NCBI RefSeq assembly: GCF_900215205.1
Contig: NZ_OBDY01000034.1
Location: 1-64,000 of the forward strand
Direction: 5' to 3'
Origin: Paractinoplanes atraurantiacus
GTDB taxonomy: Bacteria; Actinomycetota; Actinomycetes; Mycobacteriales; Micromonosporaceae
DNA length: 64,000 bases
Below the pieces are notes generated by a model. It had not been told where the DNA came from. It worked only from the letters and a program-made list of their open reading frames with translations, and made no database searches. Below, piece by piece: positions 40,689 through 50,900 of the stretch (within the stretch, counting starts at the first letter, position 1; the number at the start of each line of letters is the position of its first letter). A program made the translations under genes and the position numbers.

Positions 40689-43398
40689 GCGCCGCGGCTC
40701 CCAGGGCCGCCGCGAGCTGGCGGCGGCCGCTGACCCCCAGGCGGGGATAGATGCGGTAGAGGTGGGCGCCGACCGTGCGGTGCGAGATGAACAGCCGCTG
40801 GCCGATCTCGCGGTTGGTCAGGCCCTCGGCGGCCAGCGTGGCGATCTGCATCTCCTGCGCCGACAGCTGGTCGCTCAGGTTCTCGTGGCGGCGGCCGCTC
40901 GACTCGCCGGTCGCGCGCAGCTGGTCGCGGGCCAGCTCGGCCCACGGGCGGGCGCCGAGGCGGTCGAACTCGTCGCGGGCGGTGCGCAGCGGCACCCGGG
41001 CGTCGACCTGGCGGCGCTGCCGGCGCAGCCAGCGGCCGTGGTTGAGGTGCAGCCGGGCCCGGACCAGCTGCACGCCGGCCGGCAGCATGGCGAACGACTC
41101 GGCGTAACGCTGCTCGGCCTCGTCGTCCGGGGCCAGCACGGCGTTGGTGTACGCGTGCGCCGTCCTCATCATCTCGGTCGGCAGGCTCCGGGCCAGCTCG
41201 GGCAGCCCAGCCACCAACTCGCGGGCCTGCTCGACGGTGCCAGCGGCCAGCGCCGCGTCGGCCAGGTCGGGCGCGACCAGCCAGCGGCTCACCGAGTGAT
41301 AGTGCGGGTCGTCCGGGTCGAAGGCCCGGGCCAGGAGGTCGTACGCCTCCTCGACGCGCCCGCCGAGCAGCGCCAGCAGCCCCTCGACCTGAAGCGTGAT
41401 GGACGACGCGAACGGCATGCCCGTCAGCAGCGGGTCGGCCCGCAGCTTGCGCACCATCTCCTCGGCCGGCGCGACGTCGCCGCGGGTCACGGCGACCAGA
41501 CCCGACACCGAGCGCACGCCGAGCAGCACGATCGCCTCGCCGGTCTCCTCGGCCAGGGCCATGCCCTCGGCCGCGTCCGACCGGGCCTGGTCGAGCTGGC
41601 CGAGGTAGTACCGCGGCCAGGCGCCGGCCAGCGAGCGGGCGAGCAGGCCGAGCCGCCCCTGCGCCCGCCAGTTCGCGGCCGCCCGGGCCAGCAGGCGGCT
41701 GCTGTGGGTGAAGTCGCCGAAGCCCATGGCGCCGCTGCCGAGGTAGTGCACCGCCCGGCCGTCGTGCCGGTCGAGGTCGAGCCGGTCCAGCCGGCCGAGC
41801 ACGTCCGTGCCGTACCGGTACGGCTCCGCGTAGGCGCGGACGGCCAGGATCAGGGGATCGTCCGGTCCGGCGGCCCAGCGGTCGGCCACCGCGGCCAGCT
41901 CGGCCCGCGTCGCGGCGTCGCCGTCCTGGAAGAAGCAGCGCGAGGCGGCCCGCCACAGCAGGTTGTCGGCGACATCGCGGGCCCCGGCCGCGAGCGCGCC
42001 GGTCGCCGCGGTCAGCATGTCGTGGATGCGCCGGTGCGGCTCGTCCGGCTCGAAGGCGGCGTTGTCGGAGACCAGCAGCAGGCGGGCCCGTTCCACCGGG
42101 CCCATCACGGCCGGATCGGCCCCGGCCAGCAGCGCGCGGGTGCGGCCCCGGTGGCTGAGCTGCCCCGACAGCTCGGCCGCGCGGACCAGGATGCTCGTGC
42201 GGCGGCGCTGATCCCGTACGAGCGAAGCCGCCTGTTGCAGTGCCGGGACCGCCGCGGCGACCTTGCCCCGCGCGAGCGACGCGTCGGCGAACTGCTCGAG
42301 CCGGCCGGCCAGCTCCTCGTCCGGGCCGATCGTGGCCGCGGCCTGATGGAAGAGCGTGCGGTCGGGCTGATCGGCCAGGATGGTGGCCAGCGCGCGGTGG
42401 GCGGCGAGCCGGTGGGTGACCCGGGCCCGGTTGTAGATGGCCGAGCGCATCAGCGGGTGCCGGAACTCGGGCCGGCGCGAAGTGATCGTGATGAGGCCCG
42501 CGTCGGCCGCCTCCTGGAGCGCGTCGACGGTGACGATCGAGCCGGTGACCTGGCCGGCCGCCTCGAGCAGCCGGTCCAGCGCGGCGTTCGGCTCGGCCGC
42601 CAGCGCGAGCAGCAGCGCGCGACTCGACGGGCTCGTCGAGTCGGTGCGGGCGGCGAACGCGGTCTCCAGCCGCTGCGTCAGCGGAAGATCGTCGGTGCCG
42701 GCCGGTGCCTGCTGCGCGGCCTTGGGCAGTTCGATCAGAGCCAGGGGGTTCCCGGCGGCCCGGTCGAGGATCAGGGCTCGCAGCTGCGGCGGAAGGGCCG
42801 GTGCGCGGGTGTCGAGCAGTTCGGCCGCCGCCGCGCCGTCGAGCGGGGCCAGGCTCAGCTCCGGGGTGTAGCCCGAGCCGATCCGCCCGCTGCCGTCCGG
42901 CCGGCTCGCGCCGAGGACGAGCAGGGCGTGCCCGTGGGCCCGGCGGGCGACGAAGAGCATGGCGTCGCGGGTCGACGGATCGATCCACTGGATGTCGTCG
43001 GCGGCGACCAGCACGGGGTGTCGGGTGGCGGCGTCGGCCAGCAGCTCCAGCACGGCCAGGCCGACCCGGTAGACGTCGGGCTCGGTGTCGTCGGCGCCGA
43101 ACGCGGCCCGCAGCACCGTGCGGTGCGCGGAGGGCAGCCGGTCGATCTCGCGGATCATCGGCTGGAGCAGCAGGTTGAGGGCGGCGAACGGGAACCAGCG
43201 CTCGGTCTCGATGCCGGCCATGCTCAGGACGGTGAAGCCCCGGTCGGCGGCCTCGGCCGACGCGGCCCGCAGCAGGGCGGTCTTGCCGACACCGGCCGGG
43301 CCGTGGATCAGCAGGGCCGTGCCGTTCCCGGCGGCGGCCTCGGCGAGCAGTCCCCGGGTGAGGCGCAGCTCGGCCTCTCTCCCGATCATGCTCGTCAC
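40675..43398 (-). CDS. LuxR-type LAL regulator (large ATP-binding)
   Basis: This 907-residue protein has a GTG start (ATG at 43389 is the alternative). It has an AAA-like ATPase with P-loop IHGPAGVGKTALLRAAS (about 33-49) and Walker B VAADDIQWID. A long helical TPR-like region follows, and a C-terminal LuxR helix-turn-helix (about 840-905) contains EGLTNREIGQRLFISHRTVG. LAL proteins often control polyketide or sugar-catabolism genes. Its stop overlaps the SARP upstream element. The TetR gene at 43408 ends nine bases before it. Confidence 0.9.
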   Translation of the reverse strand: MTSMIGREAELRLTRGLLAEAAAGNGTALLIHGPAGVGKTALLRAASAEAADRGFTVLSMAGIETERWFPFAALNLLLQPMIREIDRLPSAHRTVLRAAFGADDTEPDVYRVGLAVLELLADAATRHPVLVAADDIQWIDPSTRDAMLFVARRAHGHALLVLGASRPDGSGRIGSGYTPELSLAPLDGAAAAELLDTRAPALPPQLRALILDRAAGNPLALIELPKAAQQAPAGTDDLPLTQRLETAFAARTDSTSPSSRALLLALAAEPNAALDRLLEAAGQVTGSIVTVDALQEAADAGLITITSRRPEFRHPLMRSAIYNRARVTHRLAAHRALATILADQPDRTLFHQAAATIGPDEELAGRLEQFADASLARGKVAAAVPALQQAASLVRDQRRRTSILVRAAELSGQLSHRGRTRALLAGADPAVMGPVERARLLLVSDNAAFEPDEPHRRIHDMLTAATGALAAGARDVADNLLWRAASRCFFQDGDAATRAELAAVADRWAAGPDDPLILAVRAYAEPYRYGTDVLGRLDRLDLDRHDGRAVHYLGSGAMGFGDFTHSSRLLARAAANWRAQGRLGLLARSLAGAWPRYYLGQLDQARSDAAEGMALAEETGEAIVLLGVRSVSGLVAVTRGDVAPAEEMVRKLRADPLLTGMPFASSITLQVEGLLALLGGRVEEAYDLLARAFDPDDPHYHSVSRWLVAPDLADAALAAGTVEQARELVAGLPELARSLPTEMMRTAHAYTNAVLAPDDEAEQRYAESFAMLPAGVQLVRARLHLNHGRWLRRQRRQVDARVPLRTARDEFDRLGARPWAELARDQLRATGESSGRRHENLSDQLSAQEMQIATLAAEGLTNREIGQRLFISHRTVGAHLYRIYPRLGVSGRRQLAAALGAAAQSSY

Positions 43399-43407
43399 AT
43401 CGGTATT

Positions 43408-44016
43408 TTATGCCCGCCCGTAGATCAACCTGTGAATGGCCTCGGTGAGGTCGTCGACGGCTTCGCGCAGCTCGGCGTCGGTGGCGCCGGCCAGTTGCTC
43501 ATATCGGGCGTCGCGGATCGCCGAGATCATCTCGGCCAGCCGGTGGGCCGGGATGGCCGTGGTCGCGGTGCCGCCGGCCTGGTCACGGCGGATCTTCTCG
43601 GCCGCGCGCTCGTCGTAGCGCCGCCGGACCCGACCGACGAAGTCGCGCAGCTCCTCCGAGGTGGCCATGGCGGTCGCGGCGCACGACAGGATGCCGGCGT
43701 TGGCCCGCCAGAGTGTGGCCGACGTCTCCAGCTGGGTGCGCAGCAGGTCACGGGCGGGGCCGTCGGCGTCGAACCAGACGTGGCCGGCGGCCAGGTCGTG
43801 CCCGACGCTCGTCATCAAGGCGGTCAGCACGGCGGTCTTGGTCGGGAAGTAGAAGTAGAAGCTCGTCCGGGAGATGCCGGCGCCGCTCGCGAGGTCGTCG
43901 ATGGTCACCGACTCGTACGGCCGCTCGGAGAACAGGGCCCGCGCGGCCTCGAGGATCGCCGCCTCGCGGAGATCACCCTTGGACGGGCCGGTCCGGCGGC
44001 GCGTTACCTGACTCAT
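43408..44016 (-). CDS. TetR-family regulator of the MFS exporter
   Basis: This 202-residue protein starts at ATG 44016 (MSQVTRRR). The helix-turn-helix reads VTIDDLASGAGISRTSFYFY and is of the EthR-like type. The C-terminal ligand domain is Ala- and Arg-rich. It is divergent from the MFS gene, with a perfect palindrome between them, so it probably represses the exporter and itself until its ligand binds. Confidence 0.88.
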   Translation of the reverse strand: MSQVTRRRTGPSKGDLREAAILEAARALFSERPYESVTIDDLASGAGISRTSFYFYFPTKTAVLTALMTSVGHDLAAGHVWFDADGPARDLLRTQLETSATLWRANAGILSCAATAMATSEELRDFVGRVRRRYDERAAEKIRRDQAGGTATTAIPAHRLAEMISAIRDARYEQLAGATDAELREAVDDLTEAIHRLIYGRA

Positions 44017-44062
44017 ATTTCCGATCATTCCCTATGTGATCATCAACGCGGTGCCGACAAAA

Positions 44063-44079
44063 ATCGACACAGTGTCGAT
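44063..44079 (+). promoter_or_regulatory. perfect palindrome, likely TetR operator
   Basis: ATCGACACAGTGTCGAT has 8-base arms around a single central A. It lies 14 bases before GTG 44093 and 47 bases before the TetR ATG, the expected place for a TetR-family operator in a divergent pair. Confidence 0.8.
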
Positions 44080-44092
44080 AGCGTAGTCGGAC

Positions 44093-45556
44093 GTGACCAC
44101 ACCCGAACGCGTTGCCCGCCCGCGGCTGCTCCTGCCGGCCGCCGCGGCCGCCAGCTTCCTGCTGGCGCTGATCCAGTCCATCCCGGTGCCGGTGCTGCCG
44201 CAGATCGCCTCGCAGCTCGGCGCGGACGCCACGACCGTCGGGTGGGTGTCCACGGCGACGCTGCTCGCCGCCTCCTCCTTCACCCCGCTGCTGGGCCGGC
44301 TCGGCCACGTCCTCGGCGTCAAGCCGGTCTTCGTGGCCACCCTCGCCGTCACCCTGGCCGGCAGCGTGCTCGCGGCCACCGCCCACGACATCAGCTGGCT
44401 CATCGTGGCCCGGGTCCTGCAGGGCACCAGCTTCGCGCTGTTCCCGCTCGGCATCAGCCTGCTGCGCCACGAGCTGCCGCCGGCCAAGCTCACCCACAGC
44501 ATGGCCATCGTCGCCTCCACGCTCGGCGTCGGCGGCGGTGTCGCGCTGGTCGCGGCCGGCCTGCTCACCCAGGGCGACGCCGACTACCGGCGGATCTTCT
44601 GGCTCACCGTCGTGATGAGCGCCATCACCCTGGCCCTCGCGCTGACCCTGCCCAAGCGTCCCGGAGCGGGCGGCCGCGTCGACTACGTCGGGGCCACGGT
44701 GCTCTCGGCCGGCCTCGTCAGCCTGCTGCTGCCGATCTCGCAGGGGCACACCTGGGGCTGGGGCTCGGCCAAGGTGATCGTCCTGTTCGCGGCCGCCCTG
44801 ATCATCCTCGTCGGCTTCTACTTCCTGGAACGCCGTACGGCCGCACCGCTCGTCTCGGTCGAGATGCTGCGCCACCGCCCGATCCTGGTGACCAACCTGG
44901 CCGCCATGGCGGTCGGCTTCGCGATGTTCGCGCTCCAGCTCGCGACCAGCTACTTCGTGCAGAGCCCGAGTGCGTACACCGGCTTCGGTTTCAGCGCGAC
45001 CGTGCTGCAGACCAGCATCATCTATCTGCTGCCGGGCGCGGCGGCCAGCGTCGTCATCGGCCCGCTCGCCGGCATGCTGGTCGGCAAGGTTGGCCCGCGC
45101 ATCGTGCTGGCCCTGGCCTGCGGCATCGGCGCGGTCGGCCTGGCCTCGCTGACCTTCCTGCACGACAACAAGGTCGAGACCATCGCGGCGTTCGTCGTGG
45201 CCAGCTGCGCGATCGCCATGGCCTACGCCTCGATGCCGGCCCTGCTGGTCAGCCACGTGCAGCCGGCCGAGACGGGCATCGCCAACTCGGTCAACAGCAT
45301 CATGCGTACGGTCGGTGGCACCATCGGCAGCGCCCTGGTCATCACCATCCTGGCCGGGCAGACGACGACCGTCGGCACCGTCGCGCTGCCGACCGAGAAC
45401 GCGTTCCGGATCAGCTACGTGCTCGGCGCGATCGTCTTCGCCGTCGGCGGCGCCCTGGTCCTGCTGTTCATCGACCCGGACCGCCGGGCGAAGCACCGCG
45501 CCGGCGAGGTGTCGGACATCCGCGCGACGGCCGATCTCGAGGGTGCTCGCGCCTAG
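44093..45556 (+). CDS. MFS multidrug exporter (DHA2 type, 14 TM)
   Basis: This 487-residue protein has a GTG start and 14 predicted membrane helices. Motif A is present in a variant, GRLGHVLGVKPVF, and motif C-like GVGGGVALVAAG is seen near 145-157. These are features of the DHA2 drug:H+ antiporters. The substrate is unknown. It is controlled by the TetR protein encoded divergently and is followed after nine bases by a PLP decarboxylase, so it might export that enzyme's amine product (inference). Confidence 0.88.
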   Translation: MTTPERVARPRLLLPAAAAASFLLALIQSIPVPVLPQIASQLGADATTVGWVSTATLLAASSFTPLLGRLGHVLGVKPVFVATLAVTLAGSVLAATAHDISWLIVARVLQGTSFALFPLGISLLRHELPPAKLTHSMAIVASTLGVGGGVALVAAGLLTQGDADYRRIFWLTVVMSAITLALALTLPKRPGAGGRVDYVGATVLSAGLVSLLLPISQGHTWGWGSAKVIVLFAAALIILVGFYFLERRTAAPLVSVEMLRHRPILVTNLAAMAVGFAMFALQLATSYFVQSPSAYTGFGFSATVLQTSIIYLLPGAAASVVIGPLAGMLVGKVGPRIVLALACGIGAVGLASLTFLHDNKVETIAAFVVASCAIAMAYASMPALLVSHVQPAETGIANSVNSIMRTVGGTIGSALVITILAGQTTTVGTVALPTENAFRISYVLGAIVFAVGGALVLLFIDPDRRAKHRAGEVSDIRATADLEGARA

Positions 45557-45565
45557 CCTGACGGG

Positions 45566-46933
45566 ATGGAACGTCCGGACTGGAACGGGCCGCTGGGTGT
45601 GGCCTTCGACCACGCGACGGCATATCTGGGTGGGCTGCCGGAGCGGCCGGTGCGCCCGCCGGCCTCGCTCGAAAACATGCGCGCGGCGCTCGGCGGGCCG
45701 CTGCAGGCCGGGTCGTTGCCACCGGAGAAGGTGGTGGCCGACCTGGTCGCGGCGGCCGCGCCGGGCGTGATGGCGTCGTCCAGCGGGCGGTTCTTCGGCT
45801 TCGTGATCGGCGGGGCCACGCCGGCGGCGCTGGCCGCGGACTGGCTCACCTCGACCTGGGATCAGAACGCCGGGTTGTACGTGCTGGGGCCGGCGGCGAG
45901 CGTGGTCGAGGAGACCGCGGCCGGGTGGCTGGTCGAGCTGCTGGGGCTTCCGGCGCGGGCCTCCGTCGGGTATGTCACGGGCGGGCAGATGGCCAACTTC
46001 ACGGCGCTGGCCATCGCGGTGCGGGAAGTGCTGCGCCGAAAGGGCTGGGATGTCGACGCGGACGGTCTGTGGGGAGCGCCGCGAGTCCGGGTGATCGCGG
46101 GGGAGGGGCGGCACGGCACCATCGACCGGGCCTTGAGACACCTCGGCATGGGTACGAACTCTCTGGTCACGGTGGAGATGGACGGCCAGGGACGCCTGGT
46201 GCCGGCCGCGCTGGCGTCGGCGCTCGCGTCCGGTGAGGGGCCGGCGATCGTGTGCGCGCAGGCCGGGAACGTGAACACGGGCGCGATCGACCCGCTGGCC
46301 GCGATCGCCGACCTGGTGGGCGATGCGTGGCTGCATGTGGACGGCGCGTTCGGGCTGTGGGCGGCGGCCAGCCCGCGCCTTCGCCCGTTGGTGGCCGGCA
46401 TCGAACGGGCCGACTCGTGGGCCACCGACGCGCACAAGTGGCTCAACGTGCCGTACGACTCCGGTCTGGTGATTTGCGCCCACCCCGAAGCGCACCGGGC
46501 GGCCATGGGAGTGCGGGCCAGCTATCTGCAGCACGCGGCGTCGGGCGAGCGCGACGCCCTGGACTACAACCCGGAGCATTCGCGGCGGGCGCGGGGATTC
46601 CCGGTGTACGCGGCCATGCGCCAGCTGGGCACCGACGGCATCGCGGACCTGGTGGAGCGCTCGTGCGCGCTGGCCCGCCACTTCGCCGACCGGCTGACGG
46701 CCGGGGGAGCGCTTGTGCTGAACGAGGTCGTTCTCAACCAGGTGCTGGTACGCCTCGGCGACGACCATACGACGCAGCGGGCGCTGCGCCGCATTCAGGA
46801 GGAGGGCACGGCCTGGATGAGCGGCACGACGTGGAACGGCGCCGCGGCGATCCGCATCTCGGTGTCGAACTGGTCGACGGACGAGGACGACGTGGACCGT
46901 ACGGTCGCGGCGATCCTGGCCGCGGCGGCTTAA
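45566..46933 (+). CDS. PLP-dependent decarboxylase (group II)
   Basis: This 455-residue protein belongs to the glutamate/aromatic-amino-acid decarboxylase fold. Visible marks are TGGQMANFTALAIAVREVL, the cofactor histidine region WLHVDGAFGLW, and the Schiff-base lysine in DAHKWLNVPYDSG. It removes CO2 from an amino acid to give an amine; the substrate cannot be told. ATG 45566 is nine bases after the MFS stop, so the two are probably co-transcribed. The stop overlaps the convergent patatin stop by four bases. Confidence 0.9.
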   Translation: MERPDWNGPLGVAFDHATAYLGGLPERPVRPPASLENMRAALGGPLQAGSLPPEKVVADLVAAAAPGVMASSSGRFFGFVIGGATPAALAADWLTSTWDQNAGLYVLGPAASVVEETAAGWLVELLGLPARASVGYVTGGQMANFTALAIAVREVLRRKGWDVDADGLWGAPRVRVIAGEGRHGTIDRALRHLGMGTNSLVTVEMDGQGRLVPAALASALASGEGPAIVCAQAGNVNTGAIDPLAAIADLVGDAWLHVDGAFGLWAAASPRLRPLVAGIERADSWATDAHKWLNVPYDSGLVICAHPEAHRAAMGVRASYLQHAASGERDALDYNPEHSRRARGFPVYAAMRQLGTDGIADLVERSCALARHFADRLTAGGALVLNEVVLNQVLVRLGDDHTTQRALRRIQEEGTAWMSGTTWNGAAAIRISVSNWSTDEDDVDRTVAAILAAAA

Positions 46934-47859
46934 AAGCCCGCGTCGTCCAGAGCCTTCGTCGCCAACTGCCGCCCCAGGGTCACCATGTCGCCGGCGCGGT
47001 GGAAGTCCATGACCCGGCAGGCGTTGACCGGCACCGCGATGTGCACATCCGGCGGCAGCCCGGCCATCCGGTAGCGCGCGATCATGTCCTGCATGGCGTC
47101 CAGCGAGGACGCCAGCACATCGGCGATCCGCAGATTGCCCGGCAGCGGATCGGCCGCGGCCGAGATCTCGGTCAGGTCGGGCGTCTCCAGGGGAGCCGCG
47201 CTGCCGTTGCGGGTCTGGAAGACATGCCGGAGGCGGTCACGCCAGTCCTCGTACCAATGTGGCGCCGCGGCCGCCCGCACCGGTGAGGCCGGCTCGCCCT
47301 GCGGCCTCGGCGCCTGCAGGGAGACGGCGACGGTCAGATCGGCGCCGGACGCCGCCGTCGGTTCGATGGGTACGGGGTTGAGCAGCCCACCGTCGGCCAG
47401 CAGCCGCCCATTGATGACGACCGGGGTGATCAGACCGGGGATGGCGATCGAGGCCCGGATGGCCGACCGCAGCAGCCCCCGCTGAAACCACACCTCCCGG
47501 CGCGCGTTGATGTCGGTGGCCACCGCCGTGTACGGGATCGGCAGATGCTCGATCTCGGCGTCACCGAGGAAGTCGTTGAGGTGGTTGATGAGCCGGTCCG
47601 CCGCCATGGCCCCCGGCAGCGCCCACTTGGGGTCGATGAGCCGCAGGATGTCCCGCTGCTTGAGCGCGACCGCCCAGTCGGTGAACTCCTTGAGCCGCCC
47701 GGTCGCCATCACCCCGCCGACCAGCGCCCCCATCGACGACCCGGCCACCGAGCACACCTCGAAGCCGCGCTCCTCGAGCACCTGCACGACCCCGACGTGC
47801 GCGAAGCCGCGGGCCCCGCCGGACCCCAGCGCCAGCGCGACCCGCCGTCCCCCGGACAT
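46930..47859 (-). CDS. patatin-like phospholipase (RssA-like)
   Basis: This 309-residue protein has the oxyanion motif GSGGARGFAHVG near the N-terminus, the nucleophile serine in GSSMG, and the Asp of the dyad in DGGLLNPVP. These form a Ser-Asp dyad of the patatin family, which hydrolyses acyl esters of phospholipids. There is no signal peptide, so action on the inner membrane face is likely. A C-terminal stretch of about 100 residues follows the catalytic domain. Confidence 0.9.
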   Translation of the reverse strand: MSGGRRVALALGSGGARGFAHVGVVQVLEERGFEVCSVAGSSMGALVGGVMATGRLKEFTDWAVALKQRDILRLIDPKWALPGAMAADRLINHLNDFLGDAEIEHLPIPYTAVATDINARREVWFQRGLLRSAIRASIAIPGLITPVVINGRLLADGGLLNPVPIEPTAASGADLTVAVSLQAPRPQGEPASPVRAAAAPHWYEDWRDRLRHVFQTRNGSAAPLETPDLTEISAAADPLPGNLRIADVLASSLDAMQDMIARYRMAGLPPDVHIAVPVNACRVMDFHRAGDMVTLGRQLATKALDDAGF

Positions 47860-47987
47860 GCCCCGATGCTACTGGCACGCTTTCCCCACGCCGCTCGGAT
47901 CACCGAACCACCCGTTCGGTGGGCTGCCGCCGCGCGCGCCACGGGTAGTTTGTGCCTGGTACGGGCAATCGGCGCGGAGAGGCGAAC

Positions 47988-50900
47988 GTGGCAGACGAGG
48001 CACCGGCCGTACGGCTCTTCGTGCTCGGCCCGCTGCGCGCCACGGTCGGCTATGTGACCATAAATCGGGCGGCGCATCCTTTGCCGGCCGCCGATCCCTT
48101 GCCGGCCGCCGATCCCTTGCCCGCGGCGGCTCCCTCGCCCGCGGCGGATCTTGGTGGTCCGCGCCAGCGGGCGGTGCTGGCGCGGCTCGCGGTGGCCGGC
48201 GGGCAGGTCGTGTCGGCCGACCGGCTCGTCGACGACCTGTGGGGCCGAGCCGACGTCCCGGCGCGTGGCCTGGCCACACTCCAGGTGCACATCTCCCATC
48301 TGCGCCGGGCCCTCGAACCGGACCGCCCCCGCCGGACCCCCGCGTCGGTCCTGGTCAGCGCGCCTCCCGGCTACGCGCTGCGCCTACCGCACGATGCCGT
48401 CGACGCCTGGCGTTTCACCCGCCTGGTGCGCCGGGCCGCCGCGGCCCCACCGGCCGAACGGCACGCGCTGCTGACCGAGGCGCTGTCCTGCTGGCAGGGC
48501 GAGGCGTACGCCGAGGTGGCCCACGAGCCGTGGGCGGCTCCCGAGGCCACCCGCCTCACCGACCTGCGCCTGCTGGCCCTCGAGTCACGGGCGGAAGCCG
48601 AACTCGACCTGGGCCGCCCCGCCTTGGCGGTGGCCGAGCTGGAACGCCATCTCCGAGACCATCCCACCCGCGAAGGCGCGGTCCGGCTGCTGGCCCTGGC
48701 CCTCTACCGGAGCGGCCGCCAGGGAGACGCGCTGGCCGTCTTACGCCGCACCCGAGACCACCTGGCCGAAGAGCTGGGCGTCGACCCGGGCCCAGAGTTG
48801 CGCGCCTTGGAGTCCGACATCCTGGCCCACGCCCCAGCCCTCGCCCACCCAACCCCACCAGCCCGCCCCACCATCACACCCGCCCCCTCAGCGCCCGCTC
48901 CCTCCGCGCCGGCTTTCTCCGCACCCGCTCCCTCCGCGCCGGTTCCGTCCGTGCTGGCTCCCTCAAGCTCCGCGCCCGCCGCTCCGGCCCCTTCAAGCTC
49001 CGCGCCCGCTCCCTCCGCGCCGGCCCCCTCAAGCTCCGCGCCTGCTCCCGCCGCGCCGGCCCTCTCCGCGCCGGCCCTCTCCGCGCCCGCTCTCTCCGCG
49101 CCGGCTGCCGACGGCTCCGTGCCCGCCACAGCCGTTACCCCAGCGCCTGTTAACACCGCGCATCCAATGTCCGTGCCCGTCTCCCCAGCCCTTGCCGCCT
49201 GGCCTTCCGAATCCGCCGCGCCTGCTTCTGCCGCGCCCGCTTCTGCCGCGCCTGCTTCTGCCGCGCCCGATTCCTCAGTGCTCGGCGCCTCCCCGCCCGT
49301 CGAATCCGTGCCCGATACGTTCGGGTCTGCCGGCTTTGCGGGCGTGGGTGTCGCAGCTGGCACCTCGTCGTCTGCCACGTCTGCGGGGGTGGCGGGCTTG
49401 CCGGTTGAAGGGGTGGGGCGGGCCTCTGCTCCGGGGCGGGAGGCGGAACTCGCGGCCATCGCCGCCGCGGCCGCGGAGGCTGCTCGTGAAGGGGCCCGGG
49501 TCGTGCTGGTCAGTGGCGATGCCGGAGCCGGGAAGACGACGCTGGCCGAGGCGGCGGTGGCGGAACTGGTCGGCGCCGGATGGAAGGCGTGGGCGGGGCG
49601 CTGCCCCGAGGTGGACGGGGCGCCGCCGGGGTGGGCCTGGTCGGAGGCGCTCGGGATCGATCTCTTGCACGCGGACGAGCCGCCCAACCCCTTTCGGCTC
49701 GGGCGGTGGATCGCGGCCGAGCTGGCCGGTACGCGGGCTGTGGTGCTGCTCGATGACGTGCACCGGGCCGACGACCTGACTTTGCAGCTCGTACGGCAAG
49801 TGGTGGCTCAAGGTACACAGGTCCTGGTGCTGCTCACGTACCGCACCGAGTCTCTCGGTGACGAGCTGGAGGCGACCATCGGGGCGCTGCTTTCCGTGAC
49901 GGCGGCTCGCCTCACCCTCGGTGGCCTTGAGGCGGGGGCGGTGGCCGAGCTGGCGCGGCGCTACGGGCTCGAGGAGGCGGGGCCCGAGCTGCTGGCGCTG
50001 GTGGCCGAGCGTACGCAGGGAAATCCGCTCTTCGTTCGTGAGCTGGCGCGGCTGATCGCGGCCGAGGGGGCGCGGGCGGCGGAGACGGCGGTGCCCAAGG
50101 GCGTGCGGGAGGTGCTGCGGCGCCGGGTGGCGCGGCTGCCGGGCTCCGTGACCAGCGCGTTGCGGCAGGCGGCGGTGCTGGGGCGGGAAGCCGATGTGGA
50201 CGTGCTGGCCGATGTCGCCGGGCGGGAGCCGGACGAACTGCTCGACGCGCTGGAGGCGGCCGTCCTGGCCGGACTGCTGGACGAGCCGGTGCCGGGCCGG
50301 GTGCGGTTCACGCACGCGCTGGTGCGGGACACGCTCTACGAGGACACGCCGTTGCTGCGGCGCGCGCGGCTGCACAGCCGGGCGTTGCAGGTGCTCGACG
50401 GGACCGCCGACGCGGCCACGCTGTCACGCCATGCCGGGGCCGCCGCCAATCCGGCTACGGCGAGTGAGGCTGTTCCGTATGCGATCCGTGCCGCGACCGG
50501 CGCCGAGCGGGCCGGATCGTGGCGGGAGGCCGCTGCGCAGTGGCGTGAGGCGCTCCGGTTGTACGAGCTGGCCGGCACGCGCGCGACCGGCGAGAGGTTC
50601 ACCCTTCTGGCCAGGGCGGTGACCGCGCACGCCCGGGCCGGCGACATCGTCCGCGCCCGGACGATCTATCTGGACGGTGGCGACGACCTCGACACCCTGA
50701 CGGCGTGGGACGCCCCGCTGATCTGGACCACCCGCGACGGCCGCGAGCCGTCCCCCGCCAAGGTCACCGCGATCCGCCGCGAGCTGGCGGCCTCGCACCC
50801 CGACGTGGTCCGGGTTCGTCTGCTGCTCGCGCTTTTCCGAGAGCTTGAGGGGTACGACGACGCAGCCGCGGCCGCGGTGAGCGCGGAGGCACTCAGTTTG

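Noticed and set aside
40762..45561. 1599-residue plus-strand open frame across the LAL, TetR and MFS genes
   Set aside because: It is antisense to well-supported genes and rich in Arg/Gly/Gln from high-GC reverse reading, and it spans several unrelated genes.
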